Part shown: in pieces, positions 46,776-58,716 of the stretch
Numbering within the stretch: position 1 is the stretch's first letter
Layout of the letters: the number at the start of each line of letters is the position of its first letter
Origin: Orientallactaga sibirica
Taxonomy: Eukaryota > Chordata > Mammalia > Rodentia > Dipodidae
Direction: 5' to 3'
DNA: 64,000 nt
Assembly (NCBI GenBank): GCA_036365145.1
Contig: JAEOAD010000052.1
Location: 14,507,501 to 14,571,500, forward strand
Made by a program: the position numbers and the translations under genes
The notes under the pieces: model-generated
Database searches by the model: none
Seen by the model: the letters and a program-made list of their open reading frames with translations, nothing else
What the model was told of the DNA's origin: nothing

Positions 46776-48204
46776 TGTAAGCATCTGAAGATCAAGGCTA
46801 AATCATTTACATCTATCCCCTAATAAGCACACTACTGGACATACAGTATGCTCTCAGTACATTTATACCTCAAACTGGGAAGAGGAACACGGCCAGTATG
46901 GACGGACAGGCATTCCTAGGGAGACATGACCTATGGTTCAAGCTGGATGGCCAGGCATTCACAGGTCCTTGTCACACAGTCTCACCTACTTCTTAACTGC
47001 CTTGGAAGTCACTCATGTCCACACTCCCTTCCAGGCTGCAGCTCTGGGACAAGGCAGCCCTGCCTTGCTTCTGCTGCTGCCTGGGGCCATGCCAAGGACA
47101 CACTGCTTCCCCAGGCTGGTCTTGTTCTGGGCCACCTGCCTGCCATGCAGCTTTCTTGCCACCCAGCATTCTGAAAAGCTGCTAGCTTGAGGACATTGAG
47201 AGGTAAGAACAACCTGACAAACACAAGATTACCTGCTCAACTGCTCCGACAGTGCTCAGATAACCGACCAGAAAACCTTCCCACAAATGATTACTGGATG
47301 GAGGAAACACATTTCTGAGTCTGCTGCAGTTCTGACTCCAGACCACTGATCAAGGATGATGGGAGGGTAGGACGGAAGGAGAAAGCAGGCTGGAGAGCCC
47401 CTAGCCATGCCCAGAGCCACAACCCACTTCTGGAACTGCCAGAATGCCAGGATGCCCCGAGGGTCCCTAGAACTCAGATAGCATCAGAGAAGGGTTTCTC
47501 TTTCCTCTAGCACCCAAAGCTCAGTTGCCACTAGCATTACTCAGCTGATGCTGCCTTGTTGGGCCAGGGAAGACGAGGGAGGTGGTGAAAGCAGAGATAC
47601 TATTTGTGTCCTGCTAGGTCTTCAGCCTCCACAAAGTTGTGGAGCCACCCACGGAAGACTGGCTCTATCTCTAGGCACTTCCTTCCTCCTCTTTCCCATC
47701 TTGAGATCCAGAATAATTTGCTGCAATGTTCTTTATTAAGTCCCTGACACCCTGTACTCACCTCACCATTTTCATGGAAGGAAAAAAAGGAACAAATGGT
47801 CCCTTAGGCGCTGTAACCAAGCGAGCAGATGCTTCCAACGGAAGGTAAGTGTCAGATGCGTAACCATATGACTGAGGAAAACACATTATCTAACCAGACT
47901 TCACTGATGTAGCAGGTCCTACGTTTTAGATAAGAAAGAAGCAAAAGGGTGGAAATGATGCACTTAAAGACAGGCTGTGAGTTAGTGATGGAGCAGGAGA
48001 TAGCATCAAAGGACCCTGCTCTTATTTACCCAAAGAGCCGAGTGTGCACAGTGACACTAAAGGACAGGGAGCAAACAGCCTAGAGGGGAAAGATGGCAAA
48101 CCTCAGTTCACTTGTGGCTATACTAAGAGCACCAGAAGTCCTCAAGAAACCATTCAAAACAATGAACACAGGACTGGAACTCAGTTACATGTCTTACTTA
48201 GAAA

Positions 48205-48330
48205 ATTTAAGATAGCAAGGCACAGAAGTTGTAAGAAATACTAGAAAAACTAAGACAGCAAGGTAGAGAAGTTGTAAGAAATGCTAGTAAGATCAAGACA
48301 GTGAGGCAGCAAAGTTTTCAGAAATACTAG
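48205..48330 (+). repeat. 43-bp tandem repeat, 3 copies
   Basis: AAGATAGCAAGGCACAGAAG (48209), AAGACAGCAAGGTAGAGAAG (48252) and AAGACAGTGAGGCAGC (48295), each followed by a GTAAGAAAT(A/G)CTAG-type end. The copies are diverged, so the repeat is old. Confidence 0.88.
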
Positions 48331-48599
48331 CTGCATGGTACTAGGGAGGCAGTATCCTGTAGGAAATTCAAAAGCAACAGCAGGGCCTATGAATACTGCC
48401 GGTGCTGAGGTTGGCAGAAGCTGTCTGACGAATGTTCTTTCATTACTGAGTGTCACTGCCAGTGACTGTCCCCTGTCTGGCTTCCACACCATGTGTCTCC
48501 CAAGGACCGCTGTGCTGGAGGCTTCACCCAACAGAGTGCTTTTACGCAGTGGTAGAACCCTCGATGTCAGCCTAGTGGGAAGTGGTTAGGGTATCGTGG

Positions 48600-48762
48600 G
48601 CGCTGTGCTGAGGAGGGATTGATTTCGTTCTCATGGGAATGCGTTGTTATAAAATTAAGCAGCCCAATGCACTGGGGCCCCTCTGCATTGCATGCAGTCA
48701 CGTCCTTTTTTTCTGCTATATTGTGACCTGTTAGAATCTGACCCTCCCAACTGGGAGCTAAA
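48600..48762 (+). mobile_element. Possible MaLR-type LTR relic, left part
   Basis: GCAGCCCAATGCACTGGGG, CTGACCCTCCCAACTGGGAG and, beyond the later insert, CACTGTAACAACAGAATGTT (50835 onward) recall the 3' part of rodent MaLR LTRs. Family assignment is from memory and weak. Confidence 0.35.
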
Positions 48763-50808
48763 CAAACCACTCTTTTTTTTTTTTTTTGAAAGAAAATGGT
48801 TTTAATAAATCCACAGTAACTTTGCTGAATGCAGCCTGTTTCCTGCCAGAAGGTGACCTTATAGTCTCAAGGCCATGAAAATGCTGTCCAACTGTTCATG
48901 CCAGAGTGCCACGGAGCAAAATTTCAGGCCCTCTGATGGAGGTCTTTTTGGTGAGGAAGGCAGGAAGGAACTCCTGTCTCTCGGAGAGGAAGGAGGTGTG
49001 ATCGCTGCGTCTCTAGCTCTTTTATTCCAAAAGGAATTAGAGGAAGACTAGCAGCGGCCAAGAAGGAAAAGGGTCCAAACCTGTTCATTGTCTCCTTTAG
49101 ACCTGGCTCTCTGCCAGTGCATTAGGTAGCCGAGGATGAGCTTGAACGTCTGAGCCACCGGCCCCATCTCTCAAGAATAGAGAGGTGCTGAAGATCAAGC
49201 CAAGGCTTCTTGCATACTAGGTGAGCATGTTACAAACTGAGAAGGTGTGACTGGTACGGCGTAGCAGCAGAGACTGGGTTGGGATAGAGATTTTGGCTGT
49301 GTTATGGGAGGCGTTTAAACAAATATGATCTCAAATTCTTCTTTGTGGTGGATGAAGGGGATGCAGCGGTTGTCACCCAAGCTGTGGTGTGGCTTGCCTG
49401 AGCATTCTGAACTTGGCCTGGAAAATTCTGCTGGCCAGTGTCTTCTAGTTGATCCAAAGGAATAGAAAAAGAGTGAGAAGATACAGGGATGAACAAGCCT
49501 CTTACATGGCTCAGCTTTGGTCTCCTGTAACTCCTGGCCGGCCATCTTGTCCTGAGCCTCTGGTGGTGGCGGCTGGTCTCCAGGCTGGCGCTGCAGTGCA
49601 AACTTTATGTCAGAGCTTCCTTCTTGGAGCTCTGCTGCTGGACAGGCATCGCTGCCTGCGGATAGGCAGCAGCATTCTGGTGTAGGAGGGACAGGCCCTG
49701 GGGAAGTTCTTCCTGAAGATGCTGAGCCAAGTCTTGGCTCTTTGCTCCACTTGAGGAAGACTGGAGCATGAGGGCAGGAGGGTCGGAGAGGGACAAAGGG
49801 AAGAGAAAATGTGTAGGGCAGAGTCCAGCTCACCATGGCATCTCTGCTGCCTAGATCTCCCGGGACGGTCACACTGGGCTGAGGAGCCGTGAAGTAACCC
49901 AGGCTCAGAAAGCCAAACGTCACATGTTCTCTCTCATGTGGATCCTAGCTACCAATGTATAGACTTGTGTGTGAACTGGAACCAAAAATTGGTACCAGAA
50001 ACCAGTAAACTGGTAAAAGGCTATAAGGGAGGGAGGGGAGGGAAGGACTTAAGTGTATGGTATTGCACATATGAAAGTAGAAGAACAGATTGCAGGGAGG
50101 GGAATGGCCTAAGTGAGGCCAAGGGAAGAGAATGCATAAAATAAGGGCAGGGGGAGGGTCAATCTAAATTCAAGATAGTGTGAATAAGACTTATGTAAAC
50201 CTACGTTTTTTGAATAATGGCACATCTAGAAGCTGTAGACTGTCACTAGAAAATTTTCAGTGCCTGGGATGGGATACCTTCCAGTGAGTTGTTGGCCAAG
50301 GAGGTCCCGGTAGCCTCCAAAACATTAAAGGCTTTTGCCAAAGCCCTTGGTTTCCCTTGAGAAACAGAGAGTAAGACCCTATTGCTGAAGACATCTCCTG
50401 CCTGAGAGGCAAGGTCACTGAGAAAGCAAGCTTGTGCTGAGCAGAAAACCTTCTCCCAGTAGACCAGCCAACAGAAAGCTGGAAAAAGCTGCACTGCATG
50501 CAGCCGTATGGGAAACAGAAGTCATTAGCAGTGGAAACAGTGGACACTGAATATTCAAGTTTGGCCATACAGGCCCAATGACTAAACGGGTGCAATAGTG
50601 GCATGTCTGCTCTTGGGGTAACCAACTGCTCCATAATTGGACTGAAGGCCCTCTCTATGGGCGGGAATACATACCTGGTACTGAAAAACCTAAGCAAAAG
50701 TCTATGGCAGGGGAGGTCATGAGCCTTAGGGGTATAAAGCCTGCTCTTGTCTGACTAAATGTATATATCATTCCCACCAAGCTGCCCTGAAAGCAAACCA
50801 CTCTTTTT
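48763..50808 (-). mobile_element. Composite retroposed insert: transcript 3' end plus inverted L1 3' UTR, 15-bp TSD
   Basis: CAAACCACTCTTTTT is present exactly at 48763-48777 and 50794-50808. Read on the minus strand, the insert ends in a poly-A tail (T run 48778-48787 on plus) preceded 14 nt upstream by ATTAAA (48801-48806). The tailed part (49885-48788) is non-L1 sequence. The other part (about 49886-50793) is L1 3' UTR in the opposite (plus) orientation, starting near CCCAGGCTCAGAAAGCC and matching the L1 at 42.18 kb over 50.37-50.79 kb. The duplicated site begins with A5 on the minus strand, as expected for L1 endonuclease. This is the layout left by twin priming of one RNA joining L1 3' UTR to downstream sequence, or of a template switch. 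Confidence 0.7.
48788..49885 (-). pseudogene. Transcript 3'-end copy of unknown origin within the composite insert
   Basis: Poly-A tailed minus-strand segment with an ATTAAA signal. Short open frames exist, for example 202 codons at 49923-49315, which crosses into L1, and 63 codons at 49796-49605 with Gln/Ser-rich residues such as QDLAQHLQEELPQG. I recognise no protein family. The downstream 500 bp look like 3' UTR. It could be a decayed processed pseudogene of a cellular gene or genomic DNA carried along behind an L1. Confidence 0.45.
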
Positions 50809-51329
50809 GATGAGTGCTTAGCCGCAGGCATTTCACTGTAACAACAGAATGTTAACTAATATATTAGCCACCAGCATAACAGTTCTTTTTGAGCTGCATA
50901 TAGAAAACAAATATTAGGACTAGAGAGCAGCAAATGTGTATTCTGTCTCTCATGACACCAACTGCAAGAAGAACCTCAGCTAGGAGACAAAAGTAAATGT
51001 TAGGAAAGACTTCAGGTGCAAGGCCATTTTCCAGAGGAAGGAGCTGGCTGACACACATACAATTTACCAATGGCTGTTTTTTCTTGTTTTGTTTTCAGTA
51101 TTTGTGGTCTCTATTCTTTCTGTAAAACATATTTATTAGCATACAAAGAATAAGGTTTCATTATGGTGTTGGTTTTTTTAATTTAAAAAATATTTAAATT
51201 TATTTTAAGAAGTCATTTAAAGTAGCTTGTATTATTTTTACATGCACTTACAACTTCTTTGTATGTGCATATCACATTTATTTAAAACCATGCAAAATTA
51301 TTTCAAGATGAGACAAACCATTTAAGCAA

Positions 51330-51558
51330 TGAGATTGAAGTGAAAACTCTCCCAGCTAATAAATGTCCATGCGTTCACTGGTGACTTTTATCAGATCAAT
51401 CTACCAAACTCCTTTTACCCTGATACTAAAACCCGATTAAGACACAATAAGAGAAGAAAATTACAGACCAATCTGCCTGATAAACAAAGAGGCAAAAATT
51501 CTCAACAAAAATGATTGCAAACAGAATACAAAAACATTTCCAAAAGATAATTCACCAT
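51330..51558 (+). mobile_element. L1 ORF2 fragment (reverse-transcriptase region), left part
   Basis: Plus-frame translation gives EENYRPICLINKEAKILNK, the conserved L1 reverse-transcriptase motif region. Stop codons and frameshifts upstream show it is dead. It is interrupted at 51558 by an LTR and resumes at 51962. Confidence 0.85.
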
Positions 51559-51957
51559 TGTTAGGTCTGACAGGCCCCAATATGGAGTCACCAAGGACAG
51601 CAGGATGGGGACAGAGACATAAGGAAGTGGATTAAACACATTCCTCAAGAAACCGCCCAGCCATTACCCCCGCCTGCAATGCCCCCAGGTCATGGTTTCC
51701 TGTCCCCTTATTTTGTAAATCACTTGGTCGCTGTTCTGACGTCACACCCTGGCTCTCTTAGATCTCCCCTCAGCTCTTCCTTTCTTCACCTTCCCCTAAC
51801 GGAAAGCCCTATAAAGCCTACAACTTGAGGAACTCAGGTGGACTATGTTCCTCTCTTGTGAGCCAGCCTTGTCAGCTCGTGCTTTCCCTGAATAAAGCTT
51901 TCATCCTTGCCTCGGAGTGGTTTGAGAGGTCATGGTCACTCCTGAACCTTACAACCA
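51559..51957 (+). mobile_element. Solo LTR of an endogenous retrovirus (class I-like), 399 bp
   Basis: It starts TGTTAGGTCTGACAGG and ends TTACAACCA (TG...CA). It is bracketed by CCAT at 51555-51558 and 51958-51961; a 4-bp duplication is typical of gammaretrovirus-like integration. Inside are a TATA-like CCTATAAAGCC and a polyadenylation signal GAATAAAGC near 51890, in the usual U3-R-U5 order. There are no internal viral genes, so it is a solo LTR left by recombination. The L1 frame reads on across it when the insert is removed. Confidence 0.85.
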
Positions 51958-51961
51958 CCAT

Positions 51962-52005
51962 CAAGCTGGTTTTATGCCAGAGAAGCAAAGATGGTTCAGC
52001 CTGGT
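51962..52005 (+). mobile_element. L1 ORF2 fragment, right part
   Basis: Continues the L1 frame after the LTR: together with the duplicated CCAT it reads HQAGFMPEKQRWF, matching the next conserved L1 reverse-transcriptase stretch. It fades out just before the minisatellite. Confidence 0.8.
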
Positions 52006-52044
52006 AATCTCGTTTGGATGAGGCCGTCCACAGCCACTCTGGAC

Positions 52045-55000
52045 GCATCTGACCAATCACACCACTGTGACAGACTCATGGTGGGTGAGCGGGCTAGGAT
52101 AATCACACCACTGTAGACAGAGTCTGGGTGAGCGGGCTAGGACAATCACACCTCTCCACTGTAGACAGAGTCTGGGTGAGCGGGTAGGACAATCACACCA
52201 CACCACTGTAGACAGAGTCTGGGTGAGTGGGCTAGGACAATCACACCTCTCCACTGTAGACAGAGTCTGGGTGAGTGGGCTAGGACAATCACACCTCTCC
52301 ACTGTAGACAGAGTCTGGGTGAGTGGGCTAGGACAATCACACCTCTCCACTGTAGACAGAGTCTGGGTGAGCGGGTAGGACAATCACACCACTGTAGACA
52401 GAGTCTGGGTGAGCGGGCTAGGACAATCACACCACTGTAGACAGAGTCTGGGTGAGCGGGTAGGACAATCACACCACTGTAGACAGAGTCTGGGTGAGCG
52501 GGTAGGACAATCACACCTCTCCACTGTAGACAGAGTCTGGGTGAGCGGGCTAGGACAATCACACCTCTCCACTGTAGACAGAGTCTGGGTGAGCGGGCTA
52601 GCACAATCACACCACTATAGACAGAGTCAGAGCACAATCACACCTCTCCACTGTAGACAGAGTCTGGGTGAGCGGGCTAGCACAATCACACCACTATAGA
52701 CAGAGTCTGGGTGAGCGGGTAGCACAATCACACCTCTCCACTGTAGACAGAGTCTGGGTGAGCGGGCTAGGACAATCACACCACTGTAGACAGAGTCTGG
52801 GTGAGCAGGTAGGACAATCACACCTCTCCACTGTAGACAGAGTCTGGGTGAGCGGGTAGGACAATCACACCACTGTAGACAGAGTCTGGGTGAGCGGGTA
52901 GGACAATCACACCACTATAGACAGAGTCTGGGTGAGCGGGTAGGACAATCACACCACTGTAGACAGAGTCTGGGTGAGCGGGTAGGACAATCACACCACT
53001 CCACTGTAGACAGAGTCTGGGTGAGCGGGTAGGACAATCACACCACTGTAGACAGAGTCTGGGTGAGCGGGCTGGACAATCACAGAGACAGAGTCTGGGT
53101 GAGGTAGGACAATCACACCACTGTAGACAGAGTCTGGGTGAGCGGGTAGGACAATCACACCACTGTAGACAGAGTCTGGGTGAGCGGGTAGGACAATCAC
53201 ACCACTGTAGACAGAGTCTGGGTGAGCGGGCTAGGACAATCACACCACTGTAGACAGAGTCTGGGTGAGCGGGTAGGACAATCACACCACTGTAGACAGA
53301 GTCTGGGTGAGCGGGTAGGACAATCACACCTCTCCACTGTAGACAGAGTCTGGGTGAGCGGGCTAGGACAATCACACCACTGTAGACAGAGTCTGGGTGA
53401 GCGGGCTAGGACAATCACACCACTGTAGACAGAGTCTGGGTGAGGGCAGACAATCACACCACTGTAGACAGAGTCTGGGTGAGCGGGTAGGACAATCACA
53501 CCACTGTAGACAGAGTCTGGGTGAGCGGGCTAGGACAATCACACCACTGTAGACAGAGTCTGGGTGAGCGGGCTAGGACAATCACTCCACTGTAGACAGA
53601 GTCTGGGTGAGCAGGTAGGACAATCACACCTCTCCACTGTAGACAGAGTCTGGGTGAGCAGGTAGGACAATCACACCTCTCCACTGTAGACAGAGTCTGG
53701 GTGAGCGGGTAGGACAATCACACCACTGTAGACAGAGTCTGGGTGAGCGGGTAGGACAATCACACCACTCCACTGTAGACAGAGTCTGGGTGAGCGGGTA
53801 GGACAATCACACCTCTCCACTGTAGACAGAGTCTGGGTGAGCGGGTAGGACAATCACACCTCTCCACTGTAGACAGAGTCTGGGTGAGCGGGTAGGACAA
53901 TCACACCACTGTAGACAGAGTCTGGGTGAGCGGGTAGGACAATCACACCACTCCACTGTAGACAGAGTCTGGGTGAGCGGGTAGGACAATCACACCACTG
54001 TAGACAGAGTCTGGGTGAGCAGGTAGGACAATCACACCACTCCACTGTAGACAGAGTCTGGGTGAGCGGGTAGGACAATCACACCTCTCCACTGTAGACA
54101 GAGTCTGGGTGAGCGGGTACAACAACACACCTCTCCACTGTAGACAGAGTCTGGGTGAGCGGGTAGGACAATCACACCACTGTAGACAGAGTCTGGGTGA
54201 GCGGGTAGGGACAATCACACCACTCCACTGTAGACAGAGTCTGGGTGAGCGGGTAGGACAATCACACCACTGTAGACAGAGTCTGGGTGAGCTGGACAGG
54301 GACAATCACACCACTGTAGACAGAGTCTGGGTGAGCGGGTAGGACAATCACACCACTGTAGACAGAGTCTGGGTGAGCGGGTAGGACAATCACACCACTG
54401 TAGACAGAGTCTGGGTGAGCGGGTAGGGACAATCACACCACTGTAGACAGAGTCTGGGTGAGCAGGTCACAGGACAATCACACCACTGTAGACAGAGTCT
54501 GGGTGAGCGGGTAGGACAATCACACCACTGTAGACAGAGTCAGCTGTAGGACAATCACACCACTGTAGACAGAGTCTGGGTGAGCGGGTAGGACAATCAC
54601 ACCACTGTAGACAGAGTCTGGGTGAGCAGAGTCCACTGTAGACAGAGTCTGGGTGAGCGGGTAGGACAATCACACCACTGTAGACAGAGTCTGGGTGAGC
54701 AGGTAGTAGGACAATCACACCACTGTAGACAGAGTCTGGGTGAGCGGGTAGGACAATCACACCACTGTAGACAGAGTCTGGGTGAGCGGGTAGGACAATC
54801 ACACCACTGTAGACAGAGTCTGGGTGAGCGGGTAGGACAATCACACCACTGTAGACAGAGTCTGGGTGAGCAGGTAGGACAATCACACCACTGTAGACAG
54901 AGTCTGGGTGAGCGGGTAGGACAATCACACCACTGTAGACAGAGTCTGGGTGAGCGGGTGGGACAATCACACCACTGTAGACAGAGTCTGGGTGAGCGGG

Positions 55001-58000
55001 TAGGACAATCACACCACTGTAGACAGAGTCTGGGTGACGGGTAGGACAATCACACCACTGTAGACAGAGTCTGGGTGAGCGGGTAGGACAATCACACACC
55101 ACTGTAGACAGAGTCTGGGTGAGCGGGTAGGACAATCACACACTGTAGACAGAGTCTGGGTGAGCGGGTAGGACAATCACACCTCTCCACTGTAGACAGA
55201 GTCTGGGGGCGGGTAGGACAATCACACCTCTCCACTGTAGACAGAGTCTGGGTGAGCGGGTAGGACAATCACACCACTCCACTGTAGACAGAGTCTGTAG
55301 ACAGAGTCTGGGTGAGCGGGTAGGACAATCACACCACTGTAGACAGAGTCTGGGTGAGCGGGTAGGACAATCACACCACTGTAGACAGAGTCTGGGTGAG
55401 CGGGTAGGACAATCACACCACTGTAGACAGAGTCTGGGTGAGCAGGTAGGACAATCACACCACCACTGTAGACAGAGTCTGGGTGAGCAGGTAGGACAAT
55501 CACACCACTGTAGACAGAGTCTGGGTGAGCGGGTAGGACAATCACACCACTGTAGACAGAGTCTGGTCTGGCGGGAGGACAATCACACCACTGTAGACAG
55601 AGTCTGGGTGGAGCGGGTAGGACAATCACACCACTGTAGACAGAGTCTGGGTGAGCACACACCACTGTAGACAGAGTCTGGGTGAGCGGGTAGGACAATC
55701 ACACCACTGTAGACAGAGTCTGGGTGAGCGGGTAGGGACAATCACACCTCTCCACTGTAGACAGAGTCTGGGTGAGGGGTGGGACAATCACACCACTGTA
55801 GACAGAGTCTGGGTGAGCGGGTAGGACAATCACACCTCTCCACTGTAGACAGAGTCTGGGTGAGCAGGTAGGACAATCACACCAGTGTAGACAGAGTCTG
55901 GGTGAGCGGGTAGGACAATCACACCTCTCCACTGTAGACAGAGTCTGGGTGAGCAGTGGTAGGACAATCACACCACTGTAGACAGAGTCTGGGTGAGCGG
56001 GTAGGACAATCACACCACTGTAGACAGAGTCTGGGTGAGCGGGTAGGACAATCACACCACTGTAGACAGAGTCTGGGTGAGCAGGTAGGACAATCACACC
56101 ACTGTAGACAGAGTCTGGGTGAGCGGGTAGGACAATCACACCTCTCCACTGTAGACAGAGTCTGGGTGAGCGGGTAGGACAATCACACCACTGTAGACAG
56201 AGTCTGGGTGAGCGGGTAGGACAATCACACCACTGTAGACAGAGTCTGGGTGAGCGGGTAGGACAATCACACCACTGTAGACAGAGTCTGGGTGAGCGGG
56301 TAGGACAATCACACCACTGTAGACAGAGTCTGGGTGAGCGGGTAGGACAATCACACCACACCACTGTAGACAGAGTCTGGGTGAGCGGGTAGGACAATCA
56401 CACCAGTGTAGACAGAGTCTGGGTGAGCGGGTAGGACAATCACACCACTGTAGACAGAGTCTGGGTGAGCGGGTAGGACAATCACACCACTGTAGACAGA
56501 GTCTGGGTGAGCGGGTAGGACAATCACACCACTGTAGACAGAGTCTGGGTGAGCGGGTAGGACAATCACACCTCTCCACTGTAGACAGAGTCTGGGTGAG
56601 CAGGTAGGACAATCACACCACTGTAGACAGAGTCTGGGTGAGCGGGTAGGACAATCACACCACTGTAGACAGAGTCTGGGTGAGCGGGTGGACAATCACA
56701 CCACTGTAGACAGAGTCTGGGTGAGCGGGTAGGACAATCACACCACTGTAGACAGAGTCTGGGTGAGCGGGTAGGACAATCACACCACTGTAGACAGAGT
56801 CTGGGTGAGCGGGTAGGACAATCACACCTCTCCACTGTAGACAGAGTCTGGGTGAGCGGGTAGGACAATCACACCACTGTAGACAGAGTCTGGGTGAGTG
56901 GGGTAGGACAATCACACAGACACTGTAGACAGAGTCTGGGTGAGCGGGGGGGACAATCACACCACTGTAGACAGAGTCTGGGTGAGCGGGTAGGACAATC
57001 ACACCACTGTAGACAGAGTCTGGGTGAGCGGGTAGGACAATCACACCACTGTAGACAGAGTCTGGGTGAGCGGGGGTAGGGACAATCACACCACTGTAGA
57101 CAGAGTCTGGGTGAGCGGGTAGGGACAATCCACCTCTCCACTGTAGACAGAGTCTGGGTGAGCGGGTAGGACAATCACACCACTGTAGACAGAGTCTGGG
57201 TGAGCGGGTAGGACAATCACACCACTGTAGACAGAGTCTGGGTGAGCGGGTAGGACAATCACACCACTGTAGACAGAGTCTGGGTGAGCGGGTAGGACAA
57301 TCACACCACTGTAGACAGAGTCTGGGTGAGCGGGTAGGACAATCACACCACTGTAGACAGAGTCTGGGTGAGCGGGTAGGACAATCACACCACTGTAGAC
57401 AGAGTCTGGGTGAGCGGGTAGGACAATCACACCACTGTAGACAGAGTCTGGGTGAGCAGGTAGGACAATCACACCACTGTAGACAGAGTCTGGGTGAGCA
57501 GGTAGGACAATCACACCACTGTAGACAGAGTCTGGGTGAGCGGGTAGGACAATCACACCACTGTAGACAGAGTCTGGGTGAGGGGACAATCACACCTCTC
57601 CACTGTAGACAGAGTCTGGGTGAGCGGGTAGGACAATCACACCACTGTAGACAGAGTCTGGGTGAGCGGGTAGGACAATCACACCTCTCCACTGTAGACA
57701 GAGTCTGGGTGAGCGGGTAGGACAATCACACCACTGTAGACAGAGTCTGGGTGAGCGGGTAGGACAATCACACCACTGTAGACAGAGTCTGGGTGAGCGG
57801 GTAGGACAATCACACCACTGTAGACAGAGTCTGGGTAGACAGACAGTCACCACTATAGACAGAGTCTGGACAGCGGGCTAGGACAATCACACCACTGTAG
57901 ACAGAGTCTGGGTGAGCAGGTAGGACAATCACACCACTGTAGACAGAGTCTCAGCGGGCTAGCACAATCACACCTCTCCACTGTAGACAGAGTCTGGGTG

Positions 58001-58517
58001 AGCGGGTAGGACAATCACACCACTGTAGACAGAGTCTGGGTGAGCGGGTAGGACAATCACACCACTGTAGACTGAGTCTGGGTGAGCGGGTAGGACAATC
58101 ACACCACTGTAGACAGAGTCTGGGTGAGCGGGTAGGGACAATCACACCTCTCCACTGTAGACAGAGTCTGGGTGAGCAGGTAGGGACAATCACACCTCTC
58201 CACTGTAGACAGAGTCTGGGTGAGCGGGTAGGACAATCACACCACTGTAGACAGAGTCTGGGTGAGCGGGTAGGGACAATCACACCTCTCCACTGTAGAC
58301 AGAGTCTGGGTGAGCGGGTAGGACAATCACACCACTGTAGACAGAGTCTGGGTGAGCGGGTAGGACAATCACACCTCTCCACTGTAGACAGAGTCTGGGT
58401 GTTACAGGACAATCACACCACTGTAGACAGAGTCTGGGTGAGTGGTAGGACAATCACACCTCTCCACTGTAGACAGAGTCTGGGTGAGCGGGTAGCACAA
58501 TCACACCTCTCCACTGT
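52045..58517 (+). repeat. 42/47-bp minisatellite, ~150 units, 6.5 kb
   Basis: The basic unit is ACAATCACACCACTGTAGAC, AGAGTCTGGG, TGAGCGGGTAGG (42 bp). A longer form has five extra bases before the CACTG (CACCTCTCCACTG or CACCACTCCACTG, 47 bp), and GGGCTAGG adds one base. Degenerate units mark both ends; the first near 52045-52095 reads ACTGTGACAGACTCATGG. The left 1.5 kb mixes many variants, whereas 54.6-57.6 kb is nearly homogeneous 42-mers. Since 42 = 14 x 3, long frames with 14-residue periods appear on both strands (up to 356 codons on minus); they are not genes. The plus strand is G-rich at the unit end. Confidence 0.98.
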
Positions 58518-58542
58518 CTCATGTTACAAGAGATAAAACACA

Positions 58543-58672
58543 GCTGGGTGTGGTGGCTTATACATATACTTGTAGGGCCAGCACTTTAGGCCCATCACTG
58601 TGAGTTCCAGGCCAGCCTGCAACTATATAGTTAAGTTTCAGGTCATCTTGAGCTAGAGTGAGACCCTACCTT
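58543..58672 (+). mobile_element. B1 SINE
   Basis: GCTGGGTGTGGTGGCTTATA head, GAGTTCCAGGCCAGCCTGC, GAGACCCTACCTTGAAAG end; its tail continues into a GA repeat. It begins ~25 bp after the minisatellite. Confidence 0.88.

Positions 58673-58715
<43 letters not shown>
58673..58715 (+). repeat. (GA)n microsatellite
   Basis: About 20 GA repeats in the tail of the preceding B1. Confidence 0.95.

Positions 58716-58716
<1 letters not shown>

Noticed and set aside
49315..49923. 202-codon minus-strand ORF
   Set aside because: It spans the junction between the L1 and transcript-copy parts of a composite insert, and no family is recognisable.
56655..57725. 356-codon minus-strand ORF with a 14-residue repeat, and dozens like it at 52.05-58.4 kb
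   Set aside because: The minisatellite unit of 42 bp is a multiple of three, so any stop-free frame stays open. Frames break wherever a 47-bp unit occurs.
52045..58517. CRISPR-like look (regular ~42-bp repeats)
   Set aside because: There are no variable spacers; the whole unit repeats, in a mammalian intron.
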